From Mycobacterium sp. D16Q14 (GTDB lineage Bacteria > Actinomycetota > Actinomycetes > Mycobacteriales > Mycobacteriaceae): a stretch of 64,000 bases of DNA. The translations under genes and the position numbers were made by a program. The notes under the pieces are model-generated. The model was not told where the DNA came from. It did not search any database and saw nothing but the letters and a program-made list of their open reading frames with translations. Of this stretch, positions 33,327 to 41,825 are shown in pieces. The DNA lies in contig MAEX01000023.1 of the NCBI GenBank assembly GCA_002013415.1, positions 1 through 64,000 on the forward strand, given 5' to 3'. Each line of letters opens with the position of its first letter. Within the stretch, counting starts at the first letter, position 1.

Positions 33327-34175
33327 GTGATTAGACATGGATTTCGGTTTGGGGCGAATCTGATCTCTCATGGGGACATTGGTCAGATTCGCGATCAGGT
33401 GCGGCAGGCCGAGGATTGCGGTGTTGACGTCATTGTGGTTCCCGACCACCTCGGTGTCGGTGCACCCTTCCCGGTAATGCTCGCCGCTGCGAGCGTTTCG
33501 ACGACGATCCGCGTTGGAAGTTTCGTGCTGACCACAGGTTTCTACTCTCCGCGTCTACTTGCGCGCGACATCGCGACGGCTGACCGTCTCACCGACGGTC
33601 GTGTCGAGATCGGATTGGGGGCCGGATATGTCCAGCAGGAATACGAGGCAGCGGGAGTGCCATTCCTGAGTCCGGGCCGCCGTGTGCAGCAGCTCGCCGA
33701 TGCCGTCGGCGCGGTACGCGGGCTACTTTCCAGCCCGCATCATTGGCCACGGCCAGTTCAGTCTCCCGTACCGATCATGATCGCGGGCAAGGGCGACAAG
33801 ATTCTGAAACTCGCGGCACAGCAAGCCGATATCATCGCCATCTCCGATGCGAAGACGCGTGCCGATCTCGCCGAACGTGCCGCATACGTACTGGAGGCGG
33901 CCGGTCACCGCGCCGACTCGCCGGAGCTGAACTTGGGGATCTTCGATGTCGCTATCGACCGCTCACCGGACTTGGGGCTCATGCGCGTATACCGGCCACA
34001 TGATTCCGATGATCAGTTACTCGCGTCGCCCACTCTGCTGCACGGGTCCAAGGGGGAGCTCATCGAGCGGGTCCTCGCGCTTCGCGAAGAACTCGGCATC
34101 TCCTATCTGACGTATATGGGAGTAGATCCACGTGGAATCAAGGATTTTCATTCGCTGATCGCCGCCCTCACGTAG
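33327..34175 (+). CDS. LLM-class F420-dependent oxidoreductase
   Basis: A 282-aa luciferase-like monooxygenase/F420 oxidoreductase with a TIM-barrel fold. RFGANLISHGDIGQIRDQV, VVPDHLGVGAPFPVMLAA and DRLTDGRVEIGLGAGYVQQE are the typical strands and phosphate-binding loop. GTG 33327 is chosen since GAGAGGTGGGA lies at the right distance before it. Probably uses F420H2, as do most mycobacterial members of the TIGR03621 type. The substrate is unknown. Confidence 0.85.
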   Translation: MIRHGFRFGANLISHGDIGQIRDQVRQAEDCGVDVIVVPDHLGVGAPFPVMLAAASVSTTIRVGSFVLTTGFYSPRLLARDIATADRLTDGRVEIGLGAGYVQQEYEAAGVPFLSPGRRVQQLADAVGAVRGLLSSPHHWPRPVQSPVPIMIAGKGDKILKLAAQQADIIAISDAKTRADLAERAAYVLEAAGHRADSPELNLGIFDVAIDRSPDLGLMRVYRPHDSDDQLLASPTLLHGSKGELIERVLALREELGISYLTYMGVDPRGIKDFHSLIAALT

Positions 34176-34224
34176 GGACCTTCGCATCTAGTTCGGGATG
34201 CTGCGATCGGCGATCATCGGCGTC

Positions 34225-34659
34225 ATGACGCCCGATTCGCAACCCGTGACCCTGCTCGAACAGTGCGAAAGCTGGACCCTGCTGTCGAGCGCCAAGCTAG
34301 GCAGATTGGTGGTGGTGATCGATAGCAGACCCGAGATCTTCCCGATCAACTTCGTGACCCAGCGCGGCACCGTGCTGTTCCGGACGGCCGAGGGCACCAA
34401 GCTTTTCGGTGCGGTCGTGAGCGACGAGGTGCTGTTCGAGGCGGACGATCACAACGATATCGGTGGCTGGAGCGTCGTCGTGCGCGGTGCGGCACAGATA
34501 CTGAACTCGTCGGCCGACATCGACGAGGCCGACCGGGGCGGCCTGTACCCATGGATACCCACCGTGAAACTGCATTACGTGCGGATCATCCCGGCGCAGA
34601 TCACCGGTCGCCGCTTCGTTTTCGGGCACGAGCCGGACGTCGGCCACGTCCCGGGCTAG
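34225..34659 (+). CDS. Pyridoxamine 5'-phosphate oxidase-like flavin/F420 protein
   Basis: A 144-aa split beta-barrel protein. ESWTLLSSAKLGRLVVVIDSRPEIFPINF (quoted in part: LGRLVVVIDSRPEIFPINF) and TVLFRTAEGTKLF match the PNPOx-like family of mycobacteria, whose members bind FMN, F420 or haem. ATG 34225 gives the usual start just before the first helix. Role unknown. Confidence 0.75.
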   Translation: MTPDSQPVTLLEQCESWTLLSSAKLGRLVVVIDSRPEIFPINFVTQRGTVLFRTAEGTKLFGAVVSDEVLFEADDHNDIGGWSVVVRGAAQILNSSADIDEADRGGLYPWIPTVKLHYVRIIPAQITGRRFVFGHEPDVGHVPG

Positions 34660-34755
34660 TGTCCGACGTGCGCCTCGGCGCGCATGCGTTCGGACATGTG
34701 CGGGACAGTGCAATTCGCCTGCGTACGTGAGGCATTTCCTGCGGACTTCATGCCA

Positions 34756-35290
34756 TAGTCACCCCGCGTCGCGCGCCCGCTGCAGATCGGCGATCGACGA
34801 CCAGCCCAGGTCGGCCTGTCTGTTGGCCAGCGCCTCATCGAGAACCGCCCGCAGTACCTCGCCGAACGGCAGTCGCAGGCCAGTGTCCGCCGCAACATCG
34901 AGTGCCAGGCCAACATCTTTGCGGCCCAAGGTAGTTGTGAATCCTGCGGGTTGGTAGGTGGAAGTGGCGATGAGCTTGCCGTAGCTGCTGTACGCCGGGC
35001 CCTGGAACAAGGTGCTGGTCAGCAAAGTCCACCAGCAGTTCGGAGTCCACGCCGGATCGTTCAGCCATGCTGACGGCCTCACTCAACGACTGAATGGCCG
35101 ACGCGATGAGGAAGTTCCCGATGATCTTGACGACGTTGGCCTGTCTCGGCACGTCGCCCAATCGCCACGTGCGCGCCCCGATGACCTCAAAGAATGGCTG
35201 TGCTCTGTCGATCTGGTCGGTGGCACCCGCGGCCAGCACCTGCAGTTGTCCGGCCTGTGCCACGCTGCGGGAACCGGGCGAAGAAGGCTG
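34756..35290 (-). pseudogene. 3-hydroxyisobutyrate dehydrogenase-like remnant
   Basis: Only the C-terminal half of an NAD-dependent beta-hydroxyacid dehydrogenase remains (QAGQLQVLAAG, then ANVVKIIGNFLIASAIQSL with the catalytic Lys-x-x-x-Asn, then YQPAGFTTTLGRKDVGLALD). The N-terminal Rossmann domain is gone, and the frame shifts by one base at an AAA run (35024-35026 on the + strand; one extra T on the coding strand). It abuts the end of the cobW-type gene, which suggests a deletion joined here. Confidence 0.8.
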
Positions 35291-35306
35291 CGATGAGCCG
35301 CCGGGG

Positions 35307-36443
35307 CTAGTGGGCGTGCATGACACCCCAGGTCGGCAGGGGATCGGGATAACCGAGCCACGCCGCGGAACCCTCGGCGAGCTCGTCGTCGGTGAGCACC
35401 GCGGACTCCAGGAGATGCTGCACGCGCGGGCGGTCCAGCCGTACCCCGATGAAGACGATCTCCTGGCCCGGCGCGACCTCGGTGCCGTGCCAGAACTGGG
35501 CGGGTTCGATCGTCAGATTCGGCCCCGCCTGCGACCAGATCGCGGCGATATCGGGACGGCTGGCGATCCAGCAGAATCCCTTGCTGCGCAATAGTCCTTG
35601 CAGAGATTCCAGCGCCATGTTGAGGCGCTGCGGGTGAAACGGGCGGTCCGAGCGGAAGGTCATGCTGCTGATGCCGTATTCCTCGGTCTCGGGTGTGTGC
35701 CCGTCGGCGATCTCCTCGTCCCAGCCGGGTGTTTGGGCGGCCAGGTCCGGGTCGAACAATCCCGTCTGCAGCACGAGGTCGAGGTCGACGGCGCCGCCGG
35801 TGGAGCGCACGATCGTCGCCGACGGATTGAGGCGGCGCAGCAGCGTCTCCACCATCCCGAGGGTCCGTTCGTTGACCAGATCCACCTTGTTGAGGATCAG
35901 AACGTCGGCGAACTCCACCTGATCGGTGAGCAGATCAGCGATGGACCGGCCGTCGCCGTCGGCGGCGGCCATATCGCGGTCGGCCAGCGCCTCACCGCGC
36001 GCCAGTTCGGGCAGGAAGGTGCAGGCGTCGACGACCGTCACCATGGTGTCGAGTTTGGCGACCTGGCCGAGGCTGGTTCCGTCCTCGAACTCCCAGGTGA
36101 ACGAGGCGGCTACCGGCATGGGCTCGGAGATGCCTGTCGACTCAATGACGAGCTGGTCAAATCGGTTCTGCCGGGCCAGGTCTCCGACGGCTTCGATCAG
36201 ATCTTCGCGCAAGGTGCAGCAGATGCAGCCGTTGGTGAGCTCGACGAGCCGTTCCTCGGTGCGGTCCAGGTGTCCTGTGCCCGCAACGAGGGCGGCGTCG
36301 ATGTTCACCTCGCTCATATCGTTGACGATCACCGCGACGCGACGTCCCTCGGTATTGGCAAGGATGTGGTTGAGAAGGGTGGTTTTTCCCGCTCCGAGGA
36401 ATCCGGAGAGCACGGTTACGGGTAAGAGCTGGACTGTGGTCAC
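35307..36443 (-). CDS. COG0523 (CobW-type) GTPase, probable zinc metallochaperone
   Basis: A 378-aa G3E GTPase. GFLGAGKTT (14-22) is Walker A, GCICC (72-76) the CxCC metal-binding motif, and LNKVDL the guanine-recognition motif; the C-terminal CobW_C domain includes FHPQRLNMAL. Such proteins under Zur control act in zinc allocation during starvation (ZigA/YciC type). The GTG start is immediately downstream of a Zur/Fur-type box, leaving no room for a ribosome binding site, so the mRNA is probably leaderless. The ATG-like TCATGTGA upstream is out of frame. Confidence 0.9.
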   Translation of the reverse strand: MTTVQLLPVTVLSGFLGAGKTTLLNHILANTEGRRVAVIVNDMSEVNIDAALVAGTGHLDRTEERLVELTNGCICCTLREDLIEAVGDLARQNRFDQLVIESTGISEPMPVAASFTWEFEDGTSLGQVAKLDTMVTVVDACTFLPELARGEALADRDMAAADGDGRSIADLLTDQVEFADVLILNKVDLVNERTLGMVETLLRRLNPSATIVRSTGGAVDLDLVLQTGLFDPDLAAQTPGWDEEIADGHTPETEEYGISSMTFRSDRPFHPQRLNMALESLQGLLRSKGFCWIASRPDIAAIWSQAGPNLTIEPAQFWHGTEVAPGQEIVFIGVRLDRPRVQHLLESAVLTDDELAEGSAAWLGYPDPLPTWGVMHAH

Positions 36444-36466
36444 ATGATAATGATAACCATTATCAT
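36444..36466 (-). promoter_or_regulatory. Zur box overlapping a leaderless promoter
   Basis: Perfect 9-bp arms ATGATAATG/CATTATCAT flank five bases. The core matches 18 of 19 positions of the classic Fur-family box GATAATGATAATCATTATC. On the minus strand TATCAT lies at -12 to -7 relative to the GTG, an ideal -10 if transcription starts at the start codon. A zinc-responsive FurB/Zur repressor is inferred from the COG0523 target. Confidence 0.8.
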
Positions 36467-37353
36467 TAAGAAGTGGACGCGAGGATGCCCTTCAGCGTTT
36501 CGCGACCCTCGGAATCCAGCGGGAGCAATGGGCGCCTCGGATCGCCGACCGCACGCCCCTGCAGGTCCAATCCGGCCTTGACGGTGGTCGGCAACCCGCC
36601 CGCGACGATGAACTGAAGCAGCGGCTTGAGTCCCTGGTAGATCGACGCGGCGTCGTCGTGGCGTCCGGCCCGCACGGCCTCGTAGAGATCCAGGCACGGC
36701 TGTGGCACCAAACATGGTGCGGCGGTGCACCATCCGGATGCGCCCGCGTTGAGTGCGTCGAGCACCAGGGGATTGCTGCCGTTGTAGAAGGGTAGCTGTC
36801 CGTCGCTGAGGCGTTGGATGCCGAGCATCCGGTTGAGGTCGCCCGTCGATTCCTTGACCATGGTGAAGTTGTCGATATCGCGGAACATCGACACCAGGAG
36901 TTCAGGTTTCATGTCCACGCCGCTGGTGGCGGGGTTGTTGTAGGCCATCACCGGAATGTCGATGGCTGCGGCCACGGAGGCGAAGTGCTGCGCGATCTCG
37001 CGGTCGCTGAGCTTCCAGTACGAGACCGGCAGCACCATCACCGCGTCGGCTCCGGCCTGCTGGGCGTGACGTGCCCGTCGAATGGTGTTGGCGGTGGTGA
37101 GATCCGAGGCCCCAACGATGACGGGCACCCTCTTGTTCACGGCGGCCACGGTGGTGTCAACGACGGCGTCGAATTCGCGTTCCTCAAGATAGGCGGACTC
37201 GCCCGTGCTCCCCAGCGGCGCGATGGCGTGAGCGCCATCATCGACGAGCCGGGACACAAGTTCGGCGAGTCGATCGGTGTCCACGGTGTCGTCGGGAAGG
37301 AAGGGAGTCACCGGGTAGGCAATGATTCCGCGGAACTGGGGTGTGGAGGTCAT
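36466..37353 (-). CDS. DapA/dihydrodipicolinate synthase-family aldolase
   Basis: A 295-aa TIM-barrel class I aldolase. IIAYPVTPF, LGSTGESAYL (GTTGE-like motif), YNNPATSGVD (Tyr of the proton relay) and MVKESTGD (Schiff-base Lys near 166) are the N-acetylneuraminate lyase/DapA family marks. GSTGE instead of GTTGE and the operon with a class II aldolase suggest a catabolic lyase and not lysine synthesis. Its ATG overlaps the stop of the upstream aldolase (ATGA). Its stop touches the Zur box. Confidence 0.85.
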   Translation of the reverse strand: MTSTPQFRGIIAYPVTPFLPDDTVDTDRLAELVSRLVDDGAHAIAPLGSTGESAYLEEREFDAVVDTTVAAVNKRVPVIVGASDLTTANTIRRARHAQQAGADAVMVLPVSYWKLSDREIAQHFASVAAAIDIPVMAYNNPATSGVDMKPELLVSMFRDIDNFTMVKESTGDLNRMLGIQRLSDGQLPFYNGSNPLVLDALNAGASGWCTAAPCLVPQPCLDLYEAVRAGRHDDAASIYQGLKPLLQFIVAGGLPTTVKAGLDLQGRAVGDPRRPLLPLDSEGRETLKGILASTS

Positions 37354-38141
37354 GTGGTTTTCCTCAGGGTCTCAGGGTGATTGGCGAGCGCGGTACGGGC
37401 GTAGTACGCGAAGTTGGCGATGCTGCGCCTGGGGGTGAGCGTCCAGTCGTGGGCCTCGCGGGCCAGCCGGTCGGGAAGGGGGGCGATAATACCCGCCGCC
37501 ATGGCGGCCAGCTGCAGCTTGGCTCCGCGCTCGATCAACACCGCCAGCGAACAGGATTCTTCGACGGAGGCGCCGGCGACGACATGGCCGTGGTGGGCGA
37601 GCAGTATCGCCTTCTTGTCACCCAATGCGGCCGAGATGATTTCACCCTCTTCGTTTCCGACGGGTACGCCCGGCCAATCGGGCAGGAAGGCGCAGTCGTC
37701 ATACAGGGGTGCGATATCCATCTGCGACACCACGAGTGGTGTCTCCAGCATGGACAGCGCCGCGACATGGAACGGATGGGTATGCACGATGCACCGCACG
37801 TCGGGGCGGGCTCGGTAGATCCAGCTGTGGAAGCGGTTGGCGGGGTTGGCCATTCCGGACCCTTCGAGAACGTTCAGGTCCTCATCGACGAGTAGCAGAT
37901 TCTCCTCGGTGATCTCGTCGAATCCGAGTCCGAGCCGTTGGGTGTAGAAGGTGCCTGGTTCCTCCGCGCGTGCGGTGATTTGTCCGGCGAGGCCGGAATC
38001 ATGTCCGCGGTCGAAGAGTGCTCGGCACGTGAGCGCGACCTTTTGTCGTGTGGTCCACTCCGAGTCGGAGAAGTGCGTTTCCATGCTGCGCTCGGCGCGA
38101 TCCATCAGGTCGGACTTGGTGTCGTGAAGTGTGCTGGCCAT
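37350..38141 (-). CDS. Class II aldolase/adducin-family protein
   Basis: A 263-aa zinc-dependent aldolase-like enzyme. VHTHPFHVAALS and LLAHHGHVVAG supply the zinc-binding histidines, and RGHDSGLAGQITARAE is the family N-terminal loop. Members cleave sugar phosphates or decarboxylate and epimerise hydroxy acids; substrate unclear. First gene of the pair with the DapA-type aldolase, divergent from an XRE-cupin regulator, so together they look like a small inducible catabolic operon. Confidence 0.85.
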   Translation of the reverse strand: MASTLHDTKSDLMDRAERSMETHFSDSEWTTRQKVALTCRALFDRGHDSGLAGQITARAEEPGTFYTQRLGLGFDEITEENLLLVDEDLNVLEGSGMANPANRFHSWIYRARPDVRCIVHTHPFHVAALSMLETPLVVSQMDIAPLYDDCAFLPDWPGVPVGNEEGEIISAALGDKKAILLAHHGHVVAGASVEESCSLAVLIERGAKLQLAAMAAGIIAPLPDRLAREAHDWTLTPRRSIANFAYYARTALANHPETLRKTT

Positions 38142-38206
38142 TTCCGTGCTCCTTTCTGGTCTCGGGATGTTCGACTACCACTCTAGGACACCGTGTGTCA
38201 TATAGT

Positions 38207-38217
38207 CAACATTGTTG
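38207..38217. promoter_or_regulatory. Small palindrome in the aldolase/regulator gap
   Basis: CAACATTGTTG, five-base arms around one base, in the AT-rich middle of the divergent promoter region. A candidate site for the XRE-cupin regulator; arms are short. Confidence 0.35.
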
Positions 38218-38269
38218 TATGCATGTCGGGATAAGTGGCCGATGGGAACCTTCGTGTCACACTGACCTG

Positions 38270-38779
38270 ATGACATCGCTGGTGCGCGCGCTGCGCCGGG
38301 AACGTGGCCTGACCTTGGAAGAACTGGGCAGCCGCACCGGTCTGACCAAGAGCTATCTATCGAAGGTCGAGCGCGAGCACAGCACGCCGTCGGTGTCGGT
38401 GGCGATACGTATCGCGCAGGCCCTCGAAGTCGACGTCAGCCGACTGTTCACCAACGACGCCCAGGAGTCCCGGGTGGTGGTGGATCGCGGCGCGGATGCA
38501 TGGGATGACAGTAAGTTTCACGCGCTGAGCACTGAGATGCTCGGCAAGATCATGACGCCCTTCCTGGCTAGCCCATCCACCGAATTCGCCGAGCATAGGT
38601 CCTCCCACGAAGGGCAGGAGTTCGTGTTCGTACATCGCGGGTCGATCGAGTTGCAGTGCGAGGACGTCAGTTATGTCCTCGACGAAGGGGACAGCGCGTA
38701 CCTTGACGCCACCCGCACCCACCGGATACGCCGCACGTCAAAGACGTCGGCGCTGGTGGTCATCGTCGCCGCGACCTAA
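38270..38779 (+). CDS. XRE-family regulator with C-terminal cupin
   Basis: A 169-aa regulator. Residues about 1-60 are an XRE helix-turn-helix (LRRERGLTLEELGSRTGLTK, SYLSKVERE), and about 95-165 a cupin sensor domain (EFVFVHRGSIELQCE, LDEGDSAYLDAT). ATG 38270 starts directly at the DNA-binding domain; the long upstream frame is spurious. It is divergent from the aldolase operon and likely controls it by sensing a small metabolite. Its end overlaps pgi by four bases (convergent). Confidence 0.88.
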   Translation: MTSLVRALRRERGLTLEELGSRTGLTKSYLSKVEREHSTPSVSVAIRIAQALEVDVSRLFTNDAQESRVVVDRGADAWDDSKFHALSTEMLGKIMTPFLASPSTEFAEHRSSHEGQEFVFVHRGSIELQCEDVSYVLDEGDSAYLDATRTHRIRRTSKTSALVVIVAAT

Positions 38780-40413
38780 CGCGCTCGGCCGCGTGCCTGC
38801 CGGTAGCAGCGCACCAGGGTGTCCGTGGAGCTGTCGGTCTGTTGTGCCGGTGATGCGTCGTCGGTGATGACGGGCAGCAGGGCGACGGCCTGCTTCTTGC
38901 CCAGCTCCACTCCCCACTGGTCAAAGGAGTCGATGCCCCAGACCGTACCCGCGGTGAACACCTCATGCTCGTAGAGCGCGATCAGTTGACCGACCGTCGA
39001 GGGTGTCAGTTTGGTAGCGAGAATGGTTGTGCTGGGCCGATTTCCCGGCATCACCTTGTGGGGGACGACACTTGGCGCGGTGCCCTCGGCGGCGATCTCC
39101 TCGGCGGTCTTGCCGAAGGCCAGCACCTGCGTCTGCGCGAAGAAGTTACTCATCAGCAGGTCGTGCATGCTGCCGGTGCCGTCGGCGGTGGGCAGATCAT
39201 CGGTGGGCTCGCTGAAGCCGATGAAGTCCGCCGGAATCAATCGGGTGCCCTGGTGCAGCAGCTGGTAGAAGGCGTGCTGACCGTTGGTTCCGGGCTCACC
39301 CCAGTAGATGTCGCCGGTATCGACGGTCACGGGTGCACCATCTGCCTTCACCGACTTGCCATTGGATTCCATGGTCAGCTGCTGCAGATAGGCCGCGAAC
39401 CTTGCCAGGTCGTTCGAGTAAGGAAGCACCCCACGCGACTGTGCGCCAAAGAAATTGGAGTACCACAAACCGATGAGGCCCAGGAGTGCCGGCGCGTTCT
39501 CTTCCAGGGGTGCGGTGCGGAAGTGCTCGTCCACAGTGTGGAACCCGGCCAGGAATTCGCCGAATGCCGCACGCCCGATCACCGCCATCACCGAGAGTCC
39601 GATCGCCGAGTCCACCGAGTAGCGACCGCCGACCCAATCCCAGAAGCCGAACATGTTGGCGGTGTCGATTCCGAACTCCGAGACCAGCTTCGCGTTGGTG
39701 GAGACGGCGACGAAGTGCTTGGAGACGGCGTCCTCGCCGAGTGCGTCCACGAGCCAGCGCCGTGCCGCGGTCGCGTTAGTGAGTGTCTCCAGCGTCGAGA
39801 ACGTCTTGGAGGCGACGATGAAAAGTGTTGTCGCCGGGTCCAGGTCGGCGAGTGTGGCCACCAGGTCCGCGGGGTCCACATTGGAGACGAATCGCGCCGA
39901 GATCCCGGCGTCGGCGTAGTGACGCAGTGCCTGGTAGACCATCACCGGTCCCAGGTCCGAACCGCCGATCCCGATGTTGACGACGGCGGTGATGCGCTGC
40001 CCGGTGGCCCCGCTCCACTCGCCGCTGCGTAGCCGGTCGGTGAAGTCGCCCATGGCATCGAGCACCTGGTGCACGTCGGCGACCACGTCCTGCCCGTCGA
40101 CCACCAGCTGCGCTTCGCGGGGCAGACGCAGCGCCGTGTGCAACACCGCGCGGTCCTCGGAGGTGTTGATGTGCGCCCCCGCGAACATGGCGTCGCGGCG
40201 CTGCTCGAGATTGGCCGCCTTGGCCAAATCGACCAGCAGCGACAGGGTTTCGCGGGTCAGGCGGTGCTTGCTGTAATCGATGTACAGGTCGCCGACCGTG
40301 ACGGTCAGGTCACTTCCCCGAGTCGGGTCGTCGGCGAAGAATTCTCGAAGATGGGTGGAGGCGATCTGTTTGTGATGAGTTTCCAGTGCCTGCCACGCCG
40401 CTGCGAGTGTCAT
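38776..40413 (-). CDS. pgi: Glucose-6-phosphate isomerase
   Basis: A 545-aa glycolytic enzyme interconverting glucose-6-phosphate and fructose-6-phosphate. VVNIGIGGSDLGPVM, FIVASKTFSTLET, the signature GGRYSVDSAIGLS and catalytic Glu in GEPGTNGQHAFYQLLHQG are all present, as is the C-terminal WGVELGKK. Full length against the family. Matches Rv0946c in position. Confidence 0.97.
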   Translation of the reverse strand: MTLAAAWQALETHHKQIASTHLREFFADDPTRGSDLTVTVGDLYIDYSKHRLTRETLSLLVDLAKAANLEQRRDAMFAGAHINTSEDRAVLHTALRLPREAQLVVDGQDVVADVHQVLDAMGDFTDRLRSGEWSGATGQRITAVVNIGIGGSDLGPVMVYQALRHYADAGISARFVSNVDPADLVATLADLDPATTLFIVASKTFSTLETLTNATAARRWLVDALGEDAVSKHFVAVSTNAKLVSEFGIDTANMFGFWDWVGGRYSVDSAIGLSVMAVIGRAAFGEFLAGFHTVDEHFRTAPLEENAPALLGLIGLWYSNFFGAQSRGVLPYSNDLARFAAYLQQLTMESNGKSVKADGAPVTVDTGDIYWGEPGTNGQHAFYQLLHQGTRLIPADFIGFSEPTDDLPTADGTGSMHDLLMSNFFAQTQVLAFGKTAEEIAAEGTAPSVVPHKVMPGNRPSTTILATKLTPSTVGQLIALYEHEVFTAGTVWGIDSFDQWGVELGKKQAVALLPVITDDASPAQQTDSSTDTLVRCYRQARGRAR

Positions 40414-40455
40414 GCGACCGAGCCTAGTAGTGGCGCTCGGAGGCCGCAGGGCTGC

Positions 40456-41319
40456 CTATTGGTTGGCGCAGGTGACCCATCGGCTGCTGATCCGGGCGAA
40501 CCCGGCGACACCGGTCTTGGTCTCGGTCTTTCCGCCGGCCGATGCGGTGATCGTCACCCGCGATGAGGCGGTATCGCCATTGACGACCGACTTTTCGACC
40601 TTGTCCACGTTGATCTTCAGATCGTCGGGCTGCCCCTCAAGGTCCGCGTCGGTGATCGTCACGCAGGACAGCGCGTTGAGCACGTCGAGGTTCTTGGCGC
40701 CGAGCGCGGCATAGAACGCCTTGAGCACGTTCGTGAGCTCGCGCTCCTCCTCCTTGGTCGACTCACGTGGTACCGACGAGGTGGTGGGGCCCGGCACCGA
40801 GATGCTGGTGGTTGCGGGTCCCGTGTTCGACGTTGTGGTTGTGGTCGAGGTCGAGCGTCCGGTGCTGGTGGGCGTGCTGGAAGAGCTGGTGGCGATAGGG
40901 GTGGTGCTGCTCGTCCTGGTCCGTGACTTTGTGGTCGTCGTCGTGCTGCTGGTCGGCGCCTCGGGGTTCACGAGAGGCACGCCGAGCTTCACGGTGGGGC
41001 GCGATAGGGGTGTGTCTTCGATCGTCCGGTTGTTCTCGACCCAGAGCCCGACGGCCACCGCCGTCACCGCGACCAGGCAGAGCGCCAGCACTCCGATGAC
41101 GATCTTGGTGGCGTGCCTGGCGACGAACCTGCGTGTGGGCGTCGGTTCGGCGGCGACGGCGGCCTCCAGGTCGTAGTCCACCGACTCGTCGTCGCCGTCC
41201 TTCGGTGCGGGTTTGTCCGTTGCGACCTCGTCATGGGCGGGGACGTTCTTACCCTCGGCCTCCGGGGTGCCGGCACCGGTGGCGTCGGGCTTGTCCTCGG
41301 CTTTGTCTTGGTTGCTCAA
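40456..41319 (-). CDS. Membrane-anchored protein with Ser/Thr-rich stalk
   Basis: A 287-aa protein. An acidic cytoplasmic head (1-65) is followed by one transmembrane helix (about 72-92, IVIGVLALCLVAVTAVAVGLW). Then comes a stalk of about 75 residues almost entirely Ser, Thr and Pro, a likely O-mannosylation zone, and a C-terminal alpha-beta domain with two cysteines (ALSCVTITD, VTCANQ) resembling the NTF2-like fold of mycobacterial secreted proteins. Position equals Rv0947c. Function unknown. Confidence 0.7.
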   Translation of the reverse strand: MSNQDKAEDKPDATGAGTPEAEGKNVPAHDEVATDKPAPKDGDDESVDYDLEAAVAAEPTPTRRFVARHATKIVIGVLALCLVAVTAVAVGLWVENNRTIEDTPLSRPTVKLGVPLVNPEAPTSSTTTTTKSRTRTSSTTPIATSSSSTPTSTGRSTSTTTTTSNTGPATTSISVPGPTTSSVPRESTKEEERELTNVLKAFYAALGAKNLDVLNALSCVTITDADLEGQPDDLKINVDKVEKSVVNGDTASSRVTITASAGGKTETKTGVAGFARISSRWVTCANQ

Positions 41320-41349
41320 CGGATCCCTCCCTGTCGGTTCCAGCCGGGA

Positions 41350-41652
41350 TTAGTGTCCCAATCTGCCGCGGCCCAGGCGCAGCAGCAGCATGGCGAGAGT
41401 GTGGCCTTCCTGGCCCAGTTCGCTGAAGCGCTCGAGGACCTTCATCTCGCGGCTGTGCACAAGGCGCGGGCCACCGGAGGCCATCCGGGCCTTACCGATT
41501 TCGCGGGAGACCTCGGTGCGCCGCTTGATCGCGGACAGGATCTCCGCGTCGAGCCGGTCGATCTCCTTGCGCAGCTCATCGATATCGGGCGCGGGCTCAG
41601 TAGCTTCGCCGACATCTTTGTGGCTGGCGTTCTCGGTCATTTGAGTAGTCAT
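41350..41652 (-). CDS. aroQ: Chorismate mutase (AroQ type)
   Basis: A 100-aa intracellular chorismate mutase converting chorismate to prephenate for Phe and Tyr synthesis. IDELRKEIDRLDAEILSAIKRR and the ISREIGKAR-like VSREIGKARMASGG helix contain the active-site Arg and Lys of the AroQ-delta class. It corresponds to Rv0948c, which is activated by DAHP synthase. It is preceded by an aromatic-codon leader peptide and two hairpins, a probable attenuator. Confidence 0.93.
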   Translation of the reverse strand: MTTQMTENASHKDVGEATEPAPDIDELRKEIDRLDAEILSAIKRRTEVSREIGKARMASGGPRLVHSREMKVLERFSELGQEGHTLAMLLLRLGRGRLGH

Positions 41653-41722
41653 TCTGTCTCACACTTTCTCTTGGAGCGGTTCGATCCGCAATGCCGCCCC
41701 GGAATCGGGCCTCACAAGAGAG

Positions 41723-41756
41723 GAGCCCCGTAGTCCGGTAGCGGACTGCGGGGCTC
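41723..41756 (-). terminator. Attenuator terminator hairpin upstream of chorismate mutase
   Basis: A 15-bp stem (41723-41737 with 41742-41756) with one G-U pair and a four-base loop. On the minus strand CUCUCUUGUG follows. It lies between the leader peptide and the gene. Part of its distal arm (41727-41735) can instead pair with the leader-stop region 41769-41777 over nine bases, which would prevent the hairpin. Confidence 0.65.
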
Positions 41757-41765
41757 GTGAATCGG

Positions 41766-41825
41766 CTAGACCACGGGCACCGGAGTCCGGTACCCGTAGA
41801 AAAATCGCTGGTGGTGGTCAAGCAC
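41766..41825 (-). CDS. Leader peptide with Phe-Phe-Tyr-Gly-Tyr run
   Basis: Twenty codons from GTG 41825 to TAG 41766 encode VLDHHQRFFYGYRTPVPVV. TACACT (41838-41833) sits seven bases upstream of the GTG as a -10 element, so the transcript is probably leaderless. The aromatic codons are those expected for a sensor of Phe/Tyr-tRNA charging. A second hairpin (41773-41797, 11-bp arms) overlaps these codons and acts as the pause structure. Confidence 0.65.
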   Translation of the reverse strand: MLDHHQRFFYGYRTPVPVV

